In this document: piece by piece, positions 1-5,600 of the stretch | Position numbering within the stretch: position 1 is the stretch's first letter | How the letters are laid out: each line of letters starts with the position of its first letter | Assembly: GCA_023257495.1 (NCBI GenBank) | Contig: JALRCC010000280.1 | Coordinates: 1-5,600 of the forward strand | Origin: Rugosibacter sp. | Lineage (GTDB): Bacteria > Pseudomonadota > Gammaproteobacteria > Burkholderiales > Rhodocyclaceae | Direction of reading: 5' to 3' | DNA: 5,600 nt | Program-made: the position numbers and the translations under genes | The notes under the pieces: generated by a model | Database searches by the model: none | The model's input: only the letters and a program-made list of their open reading frames with translations | Told to the model about the DNA's origin: nothing

Positions 1-807
1 AGGCCCCAGGTCAGCATGGACATTTCGCCATGACACCAGAAAAACCGTGTTGCCCTGAGCCACGGCATGGCGCACCAGCGAATTTTCAGGCTGCAGATCA
101 AGAATATAAAACTTGTTGATACACGGGGGCACAATCAACAAAGGCCGCGCGGCGACTGTTTTTGTCTGCGGCGCATACTGAATCAACTGCATCACGGCAT
201 TCTCATAAACCACTGCGCCCGGTGTCGTTGCCAAATTACGACCCACCTCAAACGCCGTCTCGTCGGTCATCGAGATGCGGCCTTTTTCAAGATCGCTAAT
301 CAGATTCTGTATGCCCTGCCGGATACTTTCCCCCTGGGTTTCCAGTGCGGTCTGGATGAACTCGGGGTTAGTCGCGATAAAGTTTGAAGGTGCCATGGCA
401 TCGATGATTTGCCGCGCAAGAAACACCGCCTTCTGCTTTGCTCGACCTTCCGGAGCAATCTCGGCGAAGCGCTGCAGATACTCGGCATTTAGCAAATAAG
501 CCTGCCGTAAATAATCGTGTGGCTGGCTGTCTTTCCAGGCCGGATGAGTAAAGCGTCGATCTCCCGCCGCTGCACTCACTATCGGTGGCAAGGGCTGATT
601 CCTGTCTGCGTGCAACATCTGCTGCCACAATTGCACATGCCGACTTTGCCATTCCTGCATCAGCGTCTGCCGCAACGCCTGATCATCTGCAGACATCATC
701 TCACCATTGAAAAAGCCACCTTGCACAAGCAAGGACAACGCTTGTGGTAACTGAGTGGTAAAAAATTGCTGGGAACTCTGAAACAAAGCATCAGCGGTGG
801 ATGGCAT
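1..807 (-). CDS. phaC: Class I poly(3-hydroxyalkanoate) synthase, N-terminal part (cut by window edge)
   Basis: PhaC polymerises (R)-3-hydroxyacyl-CoA into polyhydroxyalkanoate at the surface of cytoplasmic storage granules, releasing CoA. The minus-strand frame is open for 269 codons from ATG 805-807 to the window edge. Family motifs, in order, are DRRFTHPAW (residues 83-91), DYLRQAYLLNAEYL (98-111), NFIATNPEF (142-150), FEVGRNLATTPGAVVYEN (186-203), PPCINKFYILDLQPENS (227-243) and FLVSWRN (256-262). The CINKFYILDLQP wording resembles class I (Cupriavidus-type) enzymes rather than the class II form of pseudomonads. The family is about 560-600 residues long, so over half is missing, including the lipase-like box with the catalytic Cys and the Asp and His of the triad; activity cannot be judged here. 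The start is supported by GAAGG 7 nt upstream and by a good promoter. No frameshift is seen. Confidence 0.96.
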   Translation of the reverse strand, partial: MPSTADALFQSSQQFFTTQLPQALSLLVQGGFFNGEMMSADDQALRQTLMQEWQSRHVQLWQQMLHADRNQPLPPIVSAAAGDRRFTHPAWKDSQPHDYLRQAYLLNAEYLQRFAEIAPEGRAKQKAVFLARQIIDAMAPSNFIATNPEFIQTALETQGESIRQGIQNLISDLEKGRISMTDETAFEVGRNLATTPGAVVYENAVMQLIQYAPQTKTVAARPLLIVPPCINKFYILDLQPENSLVRHAVAQGNTVFLVSWRNVHADLGP

Positions 808-814
808 GCAATAA

Positions 815-819
815 CCTTC
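815..819 (-). promoter_or_regulatory. phaC ribosome binding site
   Basis: On the minus strand GAAGG lies 7 nt before the ATG at 807. It fixes the phaC start and is the clearest Shine-Dalgarno sequence in the window. Just upstream (about 821-837) the transcript would carry a U-rich tract interrupted by one C, which could help ribosome or Hfq binding; that role is only inferred. Confidence 0.7.
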
Positions 820-880
820 GCAAAAAAGAAAAAAAGATCATCAACTCCATGAACAACAAGCCATATCGAATGGCAAACTC

Positions 881-910
881 ATTCTTGCATTGCACAATAA
901 CCAGTGTCAA
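881..910 (-). promoter_or_regulatory. Predicted sigma70-type promoter of phaC
   Basis: Read on the minus strand, a perfect -35 TTGACA (910-905) is followed by an 18-nt spacer and AAGAAT (886-881), which matches TATAAT at 4 of 6 positions. The -10 is preceded by TG plus one base, the extended -10 arrangement, which would compensate for the weak hexamer. Transcription would begin near 874, giving a leader of about 65 nt before the phaC ATG. The site lies in the divergent gap between phaC and the small membrane protein gene. Confidence 0.55.
886..894. promoter_or_regulatory. TGC-N3-GCA palindrome inside the phaC promoter, possible PhaR operator
   Basis: TGCATTGCA is an inverted repeat placed in the -35/-10 spacer and touching the -10 of the phaC promoter. 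From memory, PhaR repressors of PHA genes bind TGC-rich sites described as CTGC-N3-4-GCAG; this site has the TGC/GCA core but lacks the outer C and G. Its position would suit repression by blocking RNA polymerase. No phaR gene is visible, so the operator role is an inference from one short palindrome. Confidence 0.3.
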
Positions 911-962
911 GAATGGTACTAGCCCATGGCTGCATTCTCGGCTCATGTCACATCAAAATGAT

Positions 963-968
963 TACAAT
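963..968 (+). promoter_or_regulatory. -10-like element directly before the small membrane protein gene
   Basis: TACAAT matches the -10 consensus at 5 of 6 positions and ends 6 nt before the ATG at 975, so transcription would start at or next to the start codon and give a leaderless mRNA. No recognisable -35 is present 16-18 nt upstream, which keeps confidence low. Confidence 0.3.
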
Positions 969-974
969 CGCGCC

Positions 975-1202
975 ATGTATATCATTGCCATTGGCTGGTT
1001 GTATATCGCACTGCTCATGGCAGCCACGGAATCCAATCTGACCGCCGGATTTCTCACTTTTTTGATCTATGGCGCAGCACCGTTGGCATTGCTATTGTGG
1101 CTTCTGGGCACCCCCCAACGACGACGGAACCAGCTATCCCATGAAATGGTCGATCATGCGGTGACTCAAAAAGATGGTCGCAATACCGGCCACGATCAAT
1201 AA
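975..1202 (+). CDS. Small two-helix membrane protein of unknown function
   Basis: I do not recognise a named function. The 75-residue product starts MYIIAIGWLY and has two hydrophobic segments, about residues 2-17 and 23-44, joined by a short loop with E19 and N21. A basic stretch (QRRRN, 48-52) follows the second segment, so by the positive-inside rule both termini should face the cytoplasm. The tail 53-75 is polar. Short proteins of this kind, with a GTPxRRR-like motif after the second helix, are to my recollection present in betaproteobacterial genomes as hypothetical proteins. The same frame is open further upstream, but ATG 975 is preferred because the hydrophobic protein begins there and upstream residues look like translated intergenic DNA. 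No Shine-Dalgarno is visible. Codons 54 to the stop overlap the end of the convergent ZIP transporter gene. It is divergent from phaC. Confidence 0.65.
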   Translation: MYIIAIGWLYIALLMAATESNLTAGFLTFLIYGAAPLALLLWLLGTPQRRRNQLSHEMVDHAVTQKDGRNTGHDQ

Positions 1203-1931
1203 AATTTGCTGCACCGTCGCCTTGATGTCAGTTCGCTTGTGCAGGCCCGGAATAAGGTCAGCCACCGCCACATAAATCATGCTGGCTGCAGCCAAGGCCA
1301 ACAACATGGGCACTGCAGCCTGCATTTTTCCTAGTGCGACATAGGCCATCAACGCCCCCACGACGGTTGCCAAGCTCGAAAACAGATTGAACGCCAACGC
1401 CCGCGATTTTGAATAGCCTGAATGCAGCAAGATCATGAAGTCACCCACTTCTTGCGGAATCTCATGAGCAGTAATCGCCAATGCCGTGATAATCCCCAGA
1501 CGAATATCTTCCATGAACGCTGCGGCAATGAGAATGCCATCAACAAAATTATGAAAGGTATCCCCCACCATAATCAGCAAGCCGCTACGACTATTATGGT
1601 GATCATGATTTTTCGCATGATCATGCGCATGCGGCTCATGGCCTTCGCACGCCTCGATGTGGCAATGCCGCCACAGCACCAGCTTTTCCAGCACAAAGAA
1701 AATCAGGATGCCACCCAGCACCGTCGCCGTTGTGGCCACAGCATCGCCATTCGCCGTGATGGCATGAGGCAAAACTTCAAGAAAGGCCGCGCCCAGCAAC
1801 GCACCAATTGCATAGCTGATGAGGTGTGAAACCCAGTGTGCTTTCGCCTTGAAAGCAAAAACTGCGGCGGCCAAAACACTTAACGCACCACCTGTCAGCG
1901 ACATGGTGACAATCCAGCTTAAAACTGACAT
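1134..1931 (-). CDS. ZIP-family divalent metal ion transporter
   Basis: This is an inner-membrane carrier of the ZIP (SLC39/ZupT-like) family, which moves Zn2+ and often Fe2+ or Mn2+ into the cytoplasm; the metal cannot be told from sequence. The 265-residue product has about eight hydrophobic segments. The two signature helices hold HNFVDG (127-132) and HEIPQEVGD (156-164), which supply the metal-binding residues of the family. Q160 occupies the place where LIV-1-type members have His (HExPHE); from memory, Gln is frequent in bacterial members. The loop before the first signature helix (89-112) is rich in His, with ten His plus several acidic residues, a likely metal-sensing or metal-collecting loop. 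ATG 1929-1931 is chosen because a GGGA element lies 8 nt upstream; TTG directly before it is a possible alternative. The gene is 102 bp downstream of rsgA on the same strand but has its own candidate promoter. It ends in a 69-bp tail-to-tail overlap with the small membrane protein gene. Confidence 0.92.
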   Translation of the reverse strand: MSVLSWIVTMSLTGGALSVLAAAVFAFKAKAHWVSHLISYAIGALLGAAFLEVLPHAITANGDAVATTATVLGGILIFFVLEKLVLWRHCHIEACEGHEPHAHDHAKNHDHHNSRSGLLIMVGDTFHNFVDGILIAAAFMEDIRLGIITALAITAHEIPQEVGDFMILLHSGYSKSRALAFNLFSSLATVVGALMAYVALGKMQAAVPMLLALAAASMIYVAVADLIPGLHKRTDIKATVQQILLIVAGIATIFLSHRMIDHFMG

Positions 1932-2009
1932 CAATTTATTCCCGATAAAAACTTCGTGGGCCGAAAACCTGCATGAATGCCGATAGTTGCCCTTGTTGGA
2001 TAGTTCGAA

Positions 2010-2037
2010 AGTATACCGTCTTTGCCCTACGGCTCAA
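2010..2037 (-). promoter_or_regulatory. Predicted promoter of the ZIP transporter gene
   Basis: On the minus strand TTGAGC (2037-2032, 4 of 6 to the -35 consensus) is followed by 16 nt and TATACT (2015-2010, 5 of 6 to the -10). The -35 overlaps the rsgA stop codon. Transcription would start near 2003, leaving a leader of about 70 nt. I saw no clear Zur, Fur or MntR box. No terminator is visible after rsgA, so read-through from rsgA is also possible. Confidence 0.4.
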
Positions 2038-2903
2038 CGCGGCGTGGCCTCGCTCATGATCTGGTGATAATGCGCCAGCCGTCGCGGATGAATCGCCCCG
2101 CTAGCAACTGCTGCCTTGATCGCACAATCCGACTCTGCCAAATGCCTGCAATCACGGAAACGGCAACTTCCCATCAGCGCGCGAAATTCGATGAATCCCG
2201 ACTCGATTTCCGGCGGCGACAAATGCGCCAGACCAAACGCCTGCACGCCAGGGCAATCAATCAAATGGCCGCCTGTGGATGATGGGGGCAAGTGATACAG
2301 CCGCGCATAAGTGGTGGTGTGCTTGCCTGAATCCAGCGCCGTTGAAATTTCACGAACAGCGGCAGCGGCATGCGGTACCAGTGCATTGGTCAAAGTAGAT
2401 TTACCCATGCCCGACTGCCCCACCAGCACCGAAGTTTCCCCTGCCAGAAAAGGCATTAGCGGCGTGGCGTCTTCTACAGCAGACAGGGTGAGCAATGGGT
2501 AGCCCAATGCCACAAAAGGCGCAAGCAGCTCATGCGCAGCAGGCAAGGCAGCAATCAGATCGCACTTGTTCAATACGATCAGCGGCCGCAAACCCTCATG
2601 CTCCGCTGCAAGCAGCGCACGCGACAACAATAAATCGCTGAACGAAGGCTCGGTTGCCACCACCAGCACCAATTGAGTGGCATTGGCAGCGATCAGTTTT
2701 TGCCGATAGGCATCACTGCGGTACAACAGGCTTTTACGCGGCAGATGGCTGGTAATTTGCCCGTCCGAGGTGAGCTCAACCACATCGCCCACGGCATACG
2801 GGCTTTTTTTTCCCTTGGGAAAACCCTGCACCAACCGGCCATCGTTGAATTCAACTTCATAGTGCCGACCAAAAGCGGCGGTGATTGTGCCCTGCTCGCT
2901 CAA
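2034..2903 (-). CDS. rsgA: Small ribosomal subunit biogenesis GTPase RsgA (YjeQ)
   Basis: RsgA is a cytoplasmic GTPase that binds the 30S subunit late in assembly, tests the decoding centre and releases RbfA on GTP hydrolysis. The 289-residue product has the expected order: an N-terminal OB-fold (about 1-65), a circularly permuted GTPase domain with G4 NKCD (112-115) before G1 GQSGMGKST (162-170), switch I HTTT (195-198) and G3 DCPG (216-219), then a zinc finger with C247, C252, H254 and C260. G3 is DCPG rather than the more usual DTPG. The start codon is TTG at 2903-2901: an in-frame TAA at 2912-2910 rules out longer versions, and no ATG or GTG lies close downstream. There is no obvious Shine-Dalgarno; the phhB stop is 18 bp upstream, so translational coupling is likely. 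It is the third gene of the M48-phhB-rsgA unit. Confidence 0.96.
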   Translation of the reverse strand: MSEQGTITAAFGRHYEVEFNDGRLVQGFPKGKKSPYAVGDVVELTSDGQITSHLPRKSLLYRSDAYRQKLIAANATQLVLVVATEPSFSDLLLSRALLAAEHEGLRPLIVLNKCDLIAALPAAHELLAPFVALGYPLLTLSAVEDATPLMPFLAGETSVLVGQSGMGKSTLTNALVPHAAAAVREISTALDSGKHTTTYARLYHLPPSSTGGHLIDCPGVQAFGLAHLSPPEIESGFIEFRALMGSCRFRDCRHLAESDCAIKAAVASGAIHPRRLAHYHQIMSEATPR

Positions 2904-2921
2904 AGCAAATTACGGCGCAAT

Positions 2922-3260
2922 TTATAGTTCAAATAACGCATCAATTTTTGCCGCACAGATGAAATCGTTTTCACTCAAGCCACCGATGGCATGCGTGGTG
3001 TAACTCACCTTGCATGCGTTGTAGCTCACGGCCAGATCGGGATGATGATCTTCACGATGCGACACCCAGGCTGTTGCATTCACAAAGGCCATCGTCTCGT
3101 GATAATTTTTGAAATGATAGTTTTTCGTAATGTGTGGCGGCGACCCCATCACCAATCGCCATCCTGAAAGTCTTGCCAATAAATGCTCGGCCTCGTGAGC
3201 ATCCAACGCCAAAACGCCGCCTTCGCAAGGCATGCAGCGACGATTTTTCAGATCAGTCAT
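2922..3260 (-). CDS. phhB: Pterin-4a-carbinolamine dehydratase (4a-hydroxytetrahydrobiopterin dehydratase)
   Basis: The enzyme dehydrates 4a-hydroxytetrahydropterin, formed by aromatic amino acid hydroxylases, to quinonoid dihydropterin so the cofactor can be recycled. The 112-residue length is normal. The hallmark EDHHPD is at 70-75; H72 and H73, with H90 in SYTTHAIGGLSENDF, match the three active-site histidines of the family. The N-terminus carries CMPCEGG (9-15), common among bacterial members. The ATG at 3260-3258 overlaps the TGA of the M48 gene in an ATGA arrangement, and no Shine-Dalgarno precedes it, so translation probably depends on coupling to the upstream gene. No phenylalanine hydroxylase gene (phhA) is in the window, so the physiological substrate is unclear; a role in pterin or molybdopterin metabolism has been suggested for such orphan copies. 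Confidence 0.95.
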   Translation of the reverse strand: MTDLKNRRCMPCEGGVLALDAHEAEHLLARLSGWRLVMGSPPHITKNYHFKNYHETMAFVNATAWVSHREDHHPDLAVSYNACKVSYTTHAIGGLSENDFICAAKIDALFEL

Positions 3261-4522
3261 GGTGAAAGGGATTGCAAGCGTGCAATCCGCTGGCTGGCCG
3301 GCGGATGCGAATCGTGAAACAACGAGTAGAGCGAGTCAGGTGTCAGCGTCGCGGCATTATCACGGTAGAGCTTCACCAGTGCCTCCACCAGATCGCCCGC
3401 CGCCGTTTGCTTTGCCGCATAGGCGTCGGCCGTATATTCATCGTGCCGCGACAGTGCTGAAGTCAAAGGGGTTAATGGAAACAGAAAAACCGGCAACACC
3501 ATCGAAAACAACAACAAGCCCATAGCAATATTCGGCGTCTCACCAGCGCCGACTTTTATGTTCAAACCGTTATAAAACCACGATTGATCGATCACCTGGC
3601 CAAGCAACCACAGCATAGCAAAACTCGTCACAGCCAGCAGCGCAATCCGTTTTAGCACATGACGATGATGATAATGCCCCAGCTCATGCGCCAGCACCGC
3701 TTCGATCTCTTGTGGTGCCAGCTTATCCAAGAGCGTGTCGAAAAAGACGATGCGTTTGGCGCGGCCAAAGCCAGTGAAATACGCATTGCCATGTGCCGAC
3801 CGCTTTGAACCGTCCATCACGAACAATCCCGAAGAAGCAAAGCCGCAACGCTTCAGCAAGGCTTCTATGCGCTGCTTGAGTGCAACATCCGCGAGGGGCG
3901 AAAACTTGTTGAACAAAGGCGCAATCACAGTCGGATACAACACCAGCACCAGCAGATTAAAACTCATCCAGAACAGCCAGACATAAAACCACCAGTTTGC
4001 GCCCATCATCTGCATCAGCCACAAAACAGCCAGTAGCAAGGGCGCGCCTATCAAGACGGATAACAAACCCGCTTTGAGCAAATCCGCCAGCCATAGTCGC
4101 ATTGTCATCTTGTTAAAGCCAAATGCCGCCTCCAGCCGAAACGTACGGTACAGGCTGATCGGCAAGCCAATCACAAAGCCCACCAACGCGAAACTGGCAA
4201 ACAGTGCCAGATCATGCGTATACCCCGCGCCCAGCCAAGCGTTCAGCTCGGTATCAATCGCCTGCAACAACCCGCCCATCGTGAACACCAGCAACAGTAA
4301 CGCACCAAGGACGATCTCGATCAGTCCCAAACGCCCTTTAGCCACGGTGTAATCGGCAGCACGCTGATGATCAGCTGGGGTGATATGAGCGGCAAATTCA
4401 GCTGGCACGTGTTCACGGCACATACGCACATGGCGCATATGCCGCCCTCCCAGCCATAATTGAAGCGTCGTTGATAGCGCTAGCGCTGCCAGAAAAATAT
4501 TCGTGAATAATGAAGTAGTCAT
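3257..4522 (-). CDS. M48-family integral-membrane zinc metallopeptidase (Ste24/CAAX protease-like)
   Basis: The 421-residue product belongs to peptidase family M48 with the Ste24p-like N-terminal membrane region. Hydrophobic segments lie at about 5-24, 64-84, 105-123, 150-171, 178-200, 292-311 and 332-353. The zinc motif is HELGH (279-283), with E280 as catalytic base and H279 and H283 as ligands. The third ligand is most likely E362 in DEYTAD (361-366). SKRSAHGNAYFTGFG (239-253) before the active site and HDSHPPASQRI (403-413) at the C-terminus are typical of the family. In bacteria CAAX prenylation is absent, so the role is more likely membrane-protein quality control; that is inferred, and the substrate is unknown. 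The ATG at 4522-4520 has no Shine-Dalgarno. This is the first gene of the unit with phhB (4-bp overlap) and rsgA, and it is divergent from murJ. Confidence 0.94.
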   Translation of the reverse strand: MTTSLFTNIFLAALALSTTLQLWLGGRHMRHVRMCREHVPAEFAAHITPADHQRAADYTVAKGRLGLIEIVLGALLLLVFTMGGLLQAIDTELNAWLGAGYTHDLALFASFALVGFVIGLPISLYRTFRLEAAFGFNKMTMRLWLADLLKAGLLSVLIGAPLLLAVLWLMQMMGANWWFYVWLFWMSFNLLVLVLYPTVIAPLFNKFSPLADVALKQRIEALLKRCGFASSGLFVMDGSKRSAHGNAYFTGFGRAKRIVFFDTLLDKLAPQEIEAVLAHELGHYHHRHVLKRIALLAVTSFAMLWLLGQVIDQSWFYNGLNIKVGAGETPNIAMGLLLFSMVLPVFLFPLTPLTSALSRHDEYTADAYAAKQTAAGDLVEALVKLYRDNAATLTPDSLYSLFHDSHPPASQRIARLQSLSP

Positions 4523-4557
4523 GAGAAAATGATGAAGAGGCTCGGCCTTTCGCTCAT

Positions 4558-4565
4558 TTTATACG
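4558..4565. promoter_or_regulatory. Overlapping -10-like elements in the M48/murJ divergent gap
   Basis: In the 73-bp gap between the two divergent starts, the minus strand reads TATAAA (4563-4558), a good -10 for the M48-phhB-rsgA unit, and the plus strand reads TATACG (4560-4565), a weaker one for murJ. They share bases, so the two directions may compete. No good -35 is found at the right distance on either strand. Confidence 0.3.
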
Positions 4566-4595
4566 CATCCTCGTACATAACTCCGACACAACCCC

Positions 4596-5600
4596 ATGAA
4601 TCTGCTTCGCACCCTGGTCACTGTCAGCGGCATGACTCTGCTCTCTCGTATTCTCGGCTTCGTGCGCGACTTTGTCATTGCGCGAAGTTTTGGCGCTGGC
4701 CCATTGACCGATGCATTTTTCGTTGCCTTCCGCCTGCCCAATCTGCTACGCCGCCTGTTTGCCGAAGGCGCCTTTTCGCAAGCCTTCGTGCCCATTCTGG
4801 CGGAATACCGCGCGCGCCAGGGAGACGTAGAAACCAAACGCCTGATCGACCATGTCGCCAGCATCCTGTTTCTGATTCTGATAGTCGTCACCGCGCTGGG
4901 CATGATTGCCTCGCCGATTCTGATTGCTATTTTTGCACCGGGCTTCACGGCCGACCCGGATAAATTCCAACTCACGGTGCAACTCACGCGCATCACCTTT
5001 CCCTACATTCTGTTCATGTCGCTGGTTGCGCTCGCCGCCGGGATTCTGAATACCTGGAATCGTTTTAGCCTGCCCGCCTTCACCCCGGTGCTGCTCAACC
5101 TTTCTCTTATCGGCATGGCGCTGTTCGCCGCCCCCTGGTTTAACCCGCCCATCGTGGTCCTGGGCTGGGCAGTTTTTCTCGGTGGCGCGTTGCAACTCGC
5201 TATTCAAATTCCCGCGCTGGCAAAAATCGGCATGCTGCCAAACTTTTCTCCTGTCTGGCGCGACGCCGGCGTGCAGCGCATCCTCAAACTCATGGGACCT
5301 GCCGTGCTGGGTGTTTCTGTCTCGCAAATCAGTCTGCTGATCAACACCATCTTCGCCTCATTCTTGCCCAGCGGCAGCGTCTCCTGGCTTTACTATGCGG
5401 ATCGGTTGATGGAATTTCCCGCCGGTTTACTTGGCGCAGCGTTGGGCACCATTCTTTTGCCTAGCCTTGCGCGCACTCATGCCAGCGGCAACCCTGCCGA
5501 ATTTTCCGCCCTGCTCGACTGGGGTTTGCGGCTCACTCTAATGTTGACGCTGCCCGCCTCTCTTGCATTGGCGCTGCTGGCCGTGCCTTTGCTGTCCACA
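4596..5600 (+). CDS. murJ: Lipid II flippase MurJ (MviN), N-terminal two thirds, cut by window end
   Basis: MurJ flips undecaprenyl-linked lipid II across the inner membrane for peptidoglycan synthesis; it belongs to the MOP exporter superfamily with 14 helices. The frame is open for 335 codons to the window end; the family is about 510 residues. The N-terminal signature runs from [19 protein letters not shown] (17-35) through [20 protein letters not shown] (39-58) to FVPILAEY (64-71). Arginines at 18, 24, 52 and 270 coincide with the cavity arginines reported as essential in E. coli MurJ, at the same numbering as I recall it. [20 protein letters not shown] (266-285) is another conserved block. 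ATG 4596 gives the usual N-terminus ([18 protein letters not shown]) although no Shine-Dalgarno lies upstream. Several antisense and shifted open frames over this gene are side effects of its composition. Confidence 0.97.
   Translation, partial: MNLLRTLVTVSGMTLLSRILGFVRDFVIARSFGAGPLTDAFFVAFRLPNLLRRLFAEGAFSQAFVPILAEYRARQGDVETKRLIDHVASILFLILIVVTALGMIASPILIAIFAPGFTADPDKFQLTVQLTRITFPYILFMSLVALAAGILNTWNRFSLPAFTPVLLNLSLIGMALFAAPWFNPPIVVLGWAVFLGGALQLAIQIPALAKIGMLPNFSPVWRDAGVQRILKLMGPAVLGVSVSQISLLINTIFASFLPSGSVSWLYYADRLMEFPAGLLGAALGTILLPSLARTHASGNPAEFSALLDWGLRLTLMLTLPASLALALLAVPLLST

Noticed and set aside
67..750. Several short frames on both strands across the phaC region
   Set aside because: The phaC frame on the minus strand is continuous and matches PHA synthase throughout, so these are shadows.
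801..974. 58-codon upstream extension of the small membrane protein, from ATG 801
   Set aside because: It would start inside phaC and cross its promoter; the extra residues are Lys/Asn/Ser-rich without pattern, while the hydrophobic protein begins cleanly at ATG 975.
1108..1118. Run of six C in the small membrane protein gene, considered as a frameshift site
   Set aside because: The frame reads sensibly across it, keeping the expected GTPQRRR motif after the second helix, so no shift needs to be invoked.
1614..1627. Perfect 14-bp palindrome CGCATGATCATGCG
   Set aside because: It lies in the ZIP histidine-rich loop and is explained by alternating His, Ala and Asp codons; there is no sign of an operator in mid-gene.
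1422..1829. 135-codon plus-strand frame inside the ZIP gene
   Set aside because: Antisense shadow of a well-supported transporter; Met/Arg-rich composition comes from the His-codon region read in reverse.
2001..2015. TTCGAA-centred partial inverted repeat next to the ZIP -10, considered as a metal-regulator box
   Set aside because: The arms outside TTCGAA do not pair symmetrically and the sequence does not match the Zur, Fur or MntR consensus as I know them.
4529..4996. Open frames on both strands over the murJ start (4529-4963 plus, 4559-4996 minus)
   Set aside because: Both overlap murJ codons that match the family throughout; the products are Arg/Ser/Pro-rich and unlike any protein family I know.
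4746..5327. 193-codon antisense open frame over murJ
   Set aside because: It lies wholly inside murJ on the opposite strand; the product is a charged, Gln/Arg/His-rich sequence with no fold-like pattern, as expected when hydrophobic codons are read in reverse.

Overview
This is an ordinary chromosomal stretch of a Gram-negative proteobacterium, most likely a betaproteobacterium. That assignment is an inference. It rests on a Cupriavidus-like class I PHA synthase N-terminus, on an M48 peptidase / pterin dehydratase / RsgA gene run that I recall as common in Betaproteobacteria, and on a MurJ that keeps Escherichia coli residue numbering. Gene density is high. The longest gap without a gene is about 170 bp, and no RNA genes, mobile elements or CRISPR arrays are visible.

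Layout. (1) Positions 1-807, minus strand: the first 269 codons of phaC, a polyhydroxyalkanoate synthase, cut by the window edge before its catalytic cysteine. (2) Positions 808-974: a divergent intergenic region with a convincing sigma70-type promoter for phaC, a TGC-N3-GCA palindrome inside it, and a -10-like element just before the next gene. (3) Positions 975-1202, plus strand: a 75-residue protein with two predicted membrane segments and no recognised function. Its last 22 codons overlap, tail to tail, the end of the next gene. (4) Positions 1134-1931, minus strand: a ZIP-family divalent metal transporter with a histidine-rich loop and its own plausible promoter. (5) Positions 2034-4522, minus strand: a compact three-gene unit, transcribed in the order M48 integral-membrane zinc metallopeptidase, phhB (pterin-4a-carbinolamine dehydratase), rsgA (ribosome assembly GTPase). 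The first two genes overlap by 4 bp and the last two are 18 bp apart. (6) Positions 4596-5600, plus strand: the first 335 codons of murJ, the lipid II flippase, divergent from the M48 gene across 73 bp and cut by the window end.

How the genes relate: the three-gene unit is probably co-transcribed, but its members act in different processes (membrane proteolysis, pterin recycling, 30S maturation), so it looks like a housekeeping cluster rather than a pathway. PhaC (carbon storage), the ZIP carrier (metal uptake) and MurJ (cell wall synthesis) are independent units. I see no evidence for a novel multi-gene system. The points most worth a second look are the putative operator in the phaC promoter, the small membrane protein with its possible leaderless start and convergent overlap, the TTG start of rsgA, and the scarcity of Shine-Dalgarno sequences.
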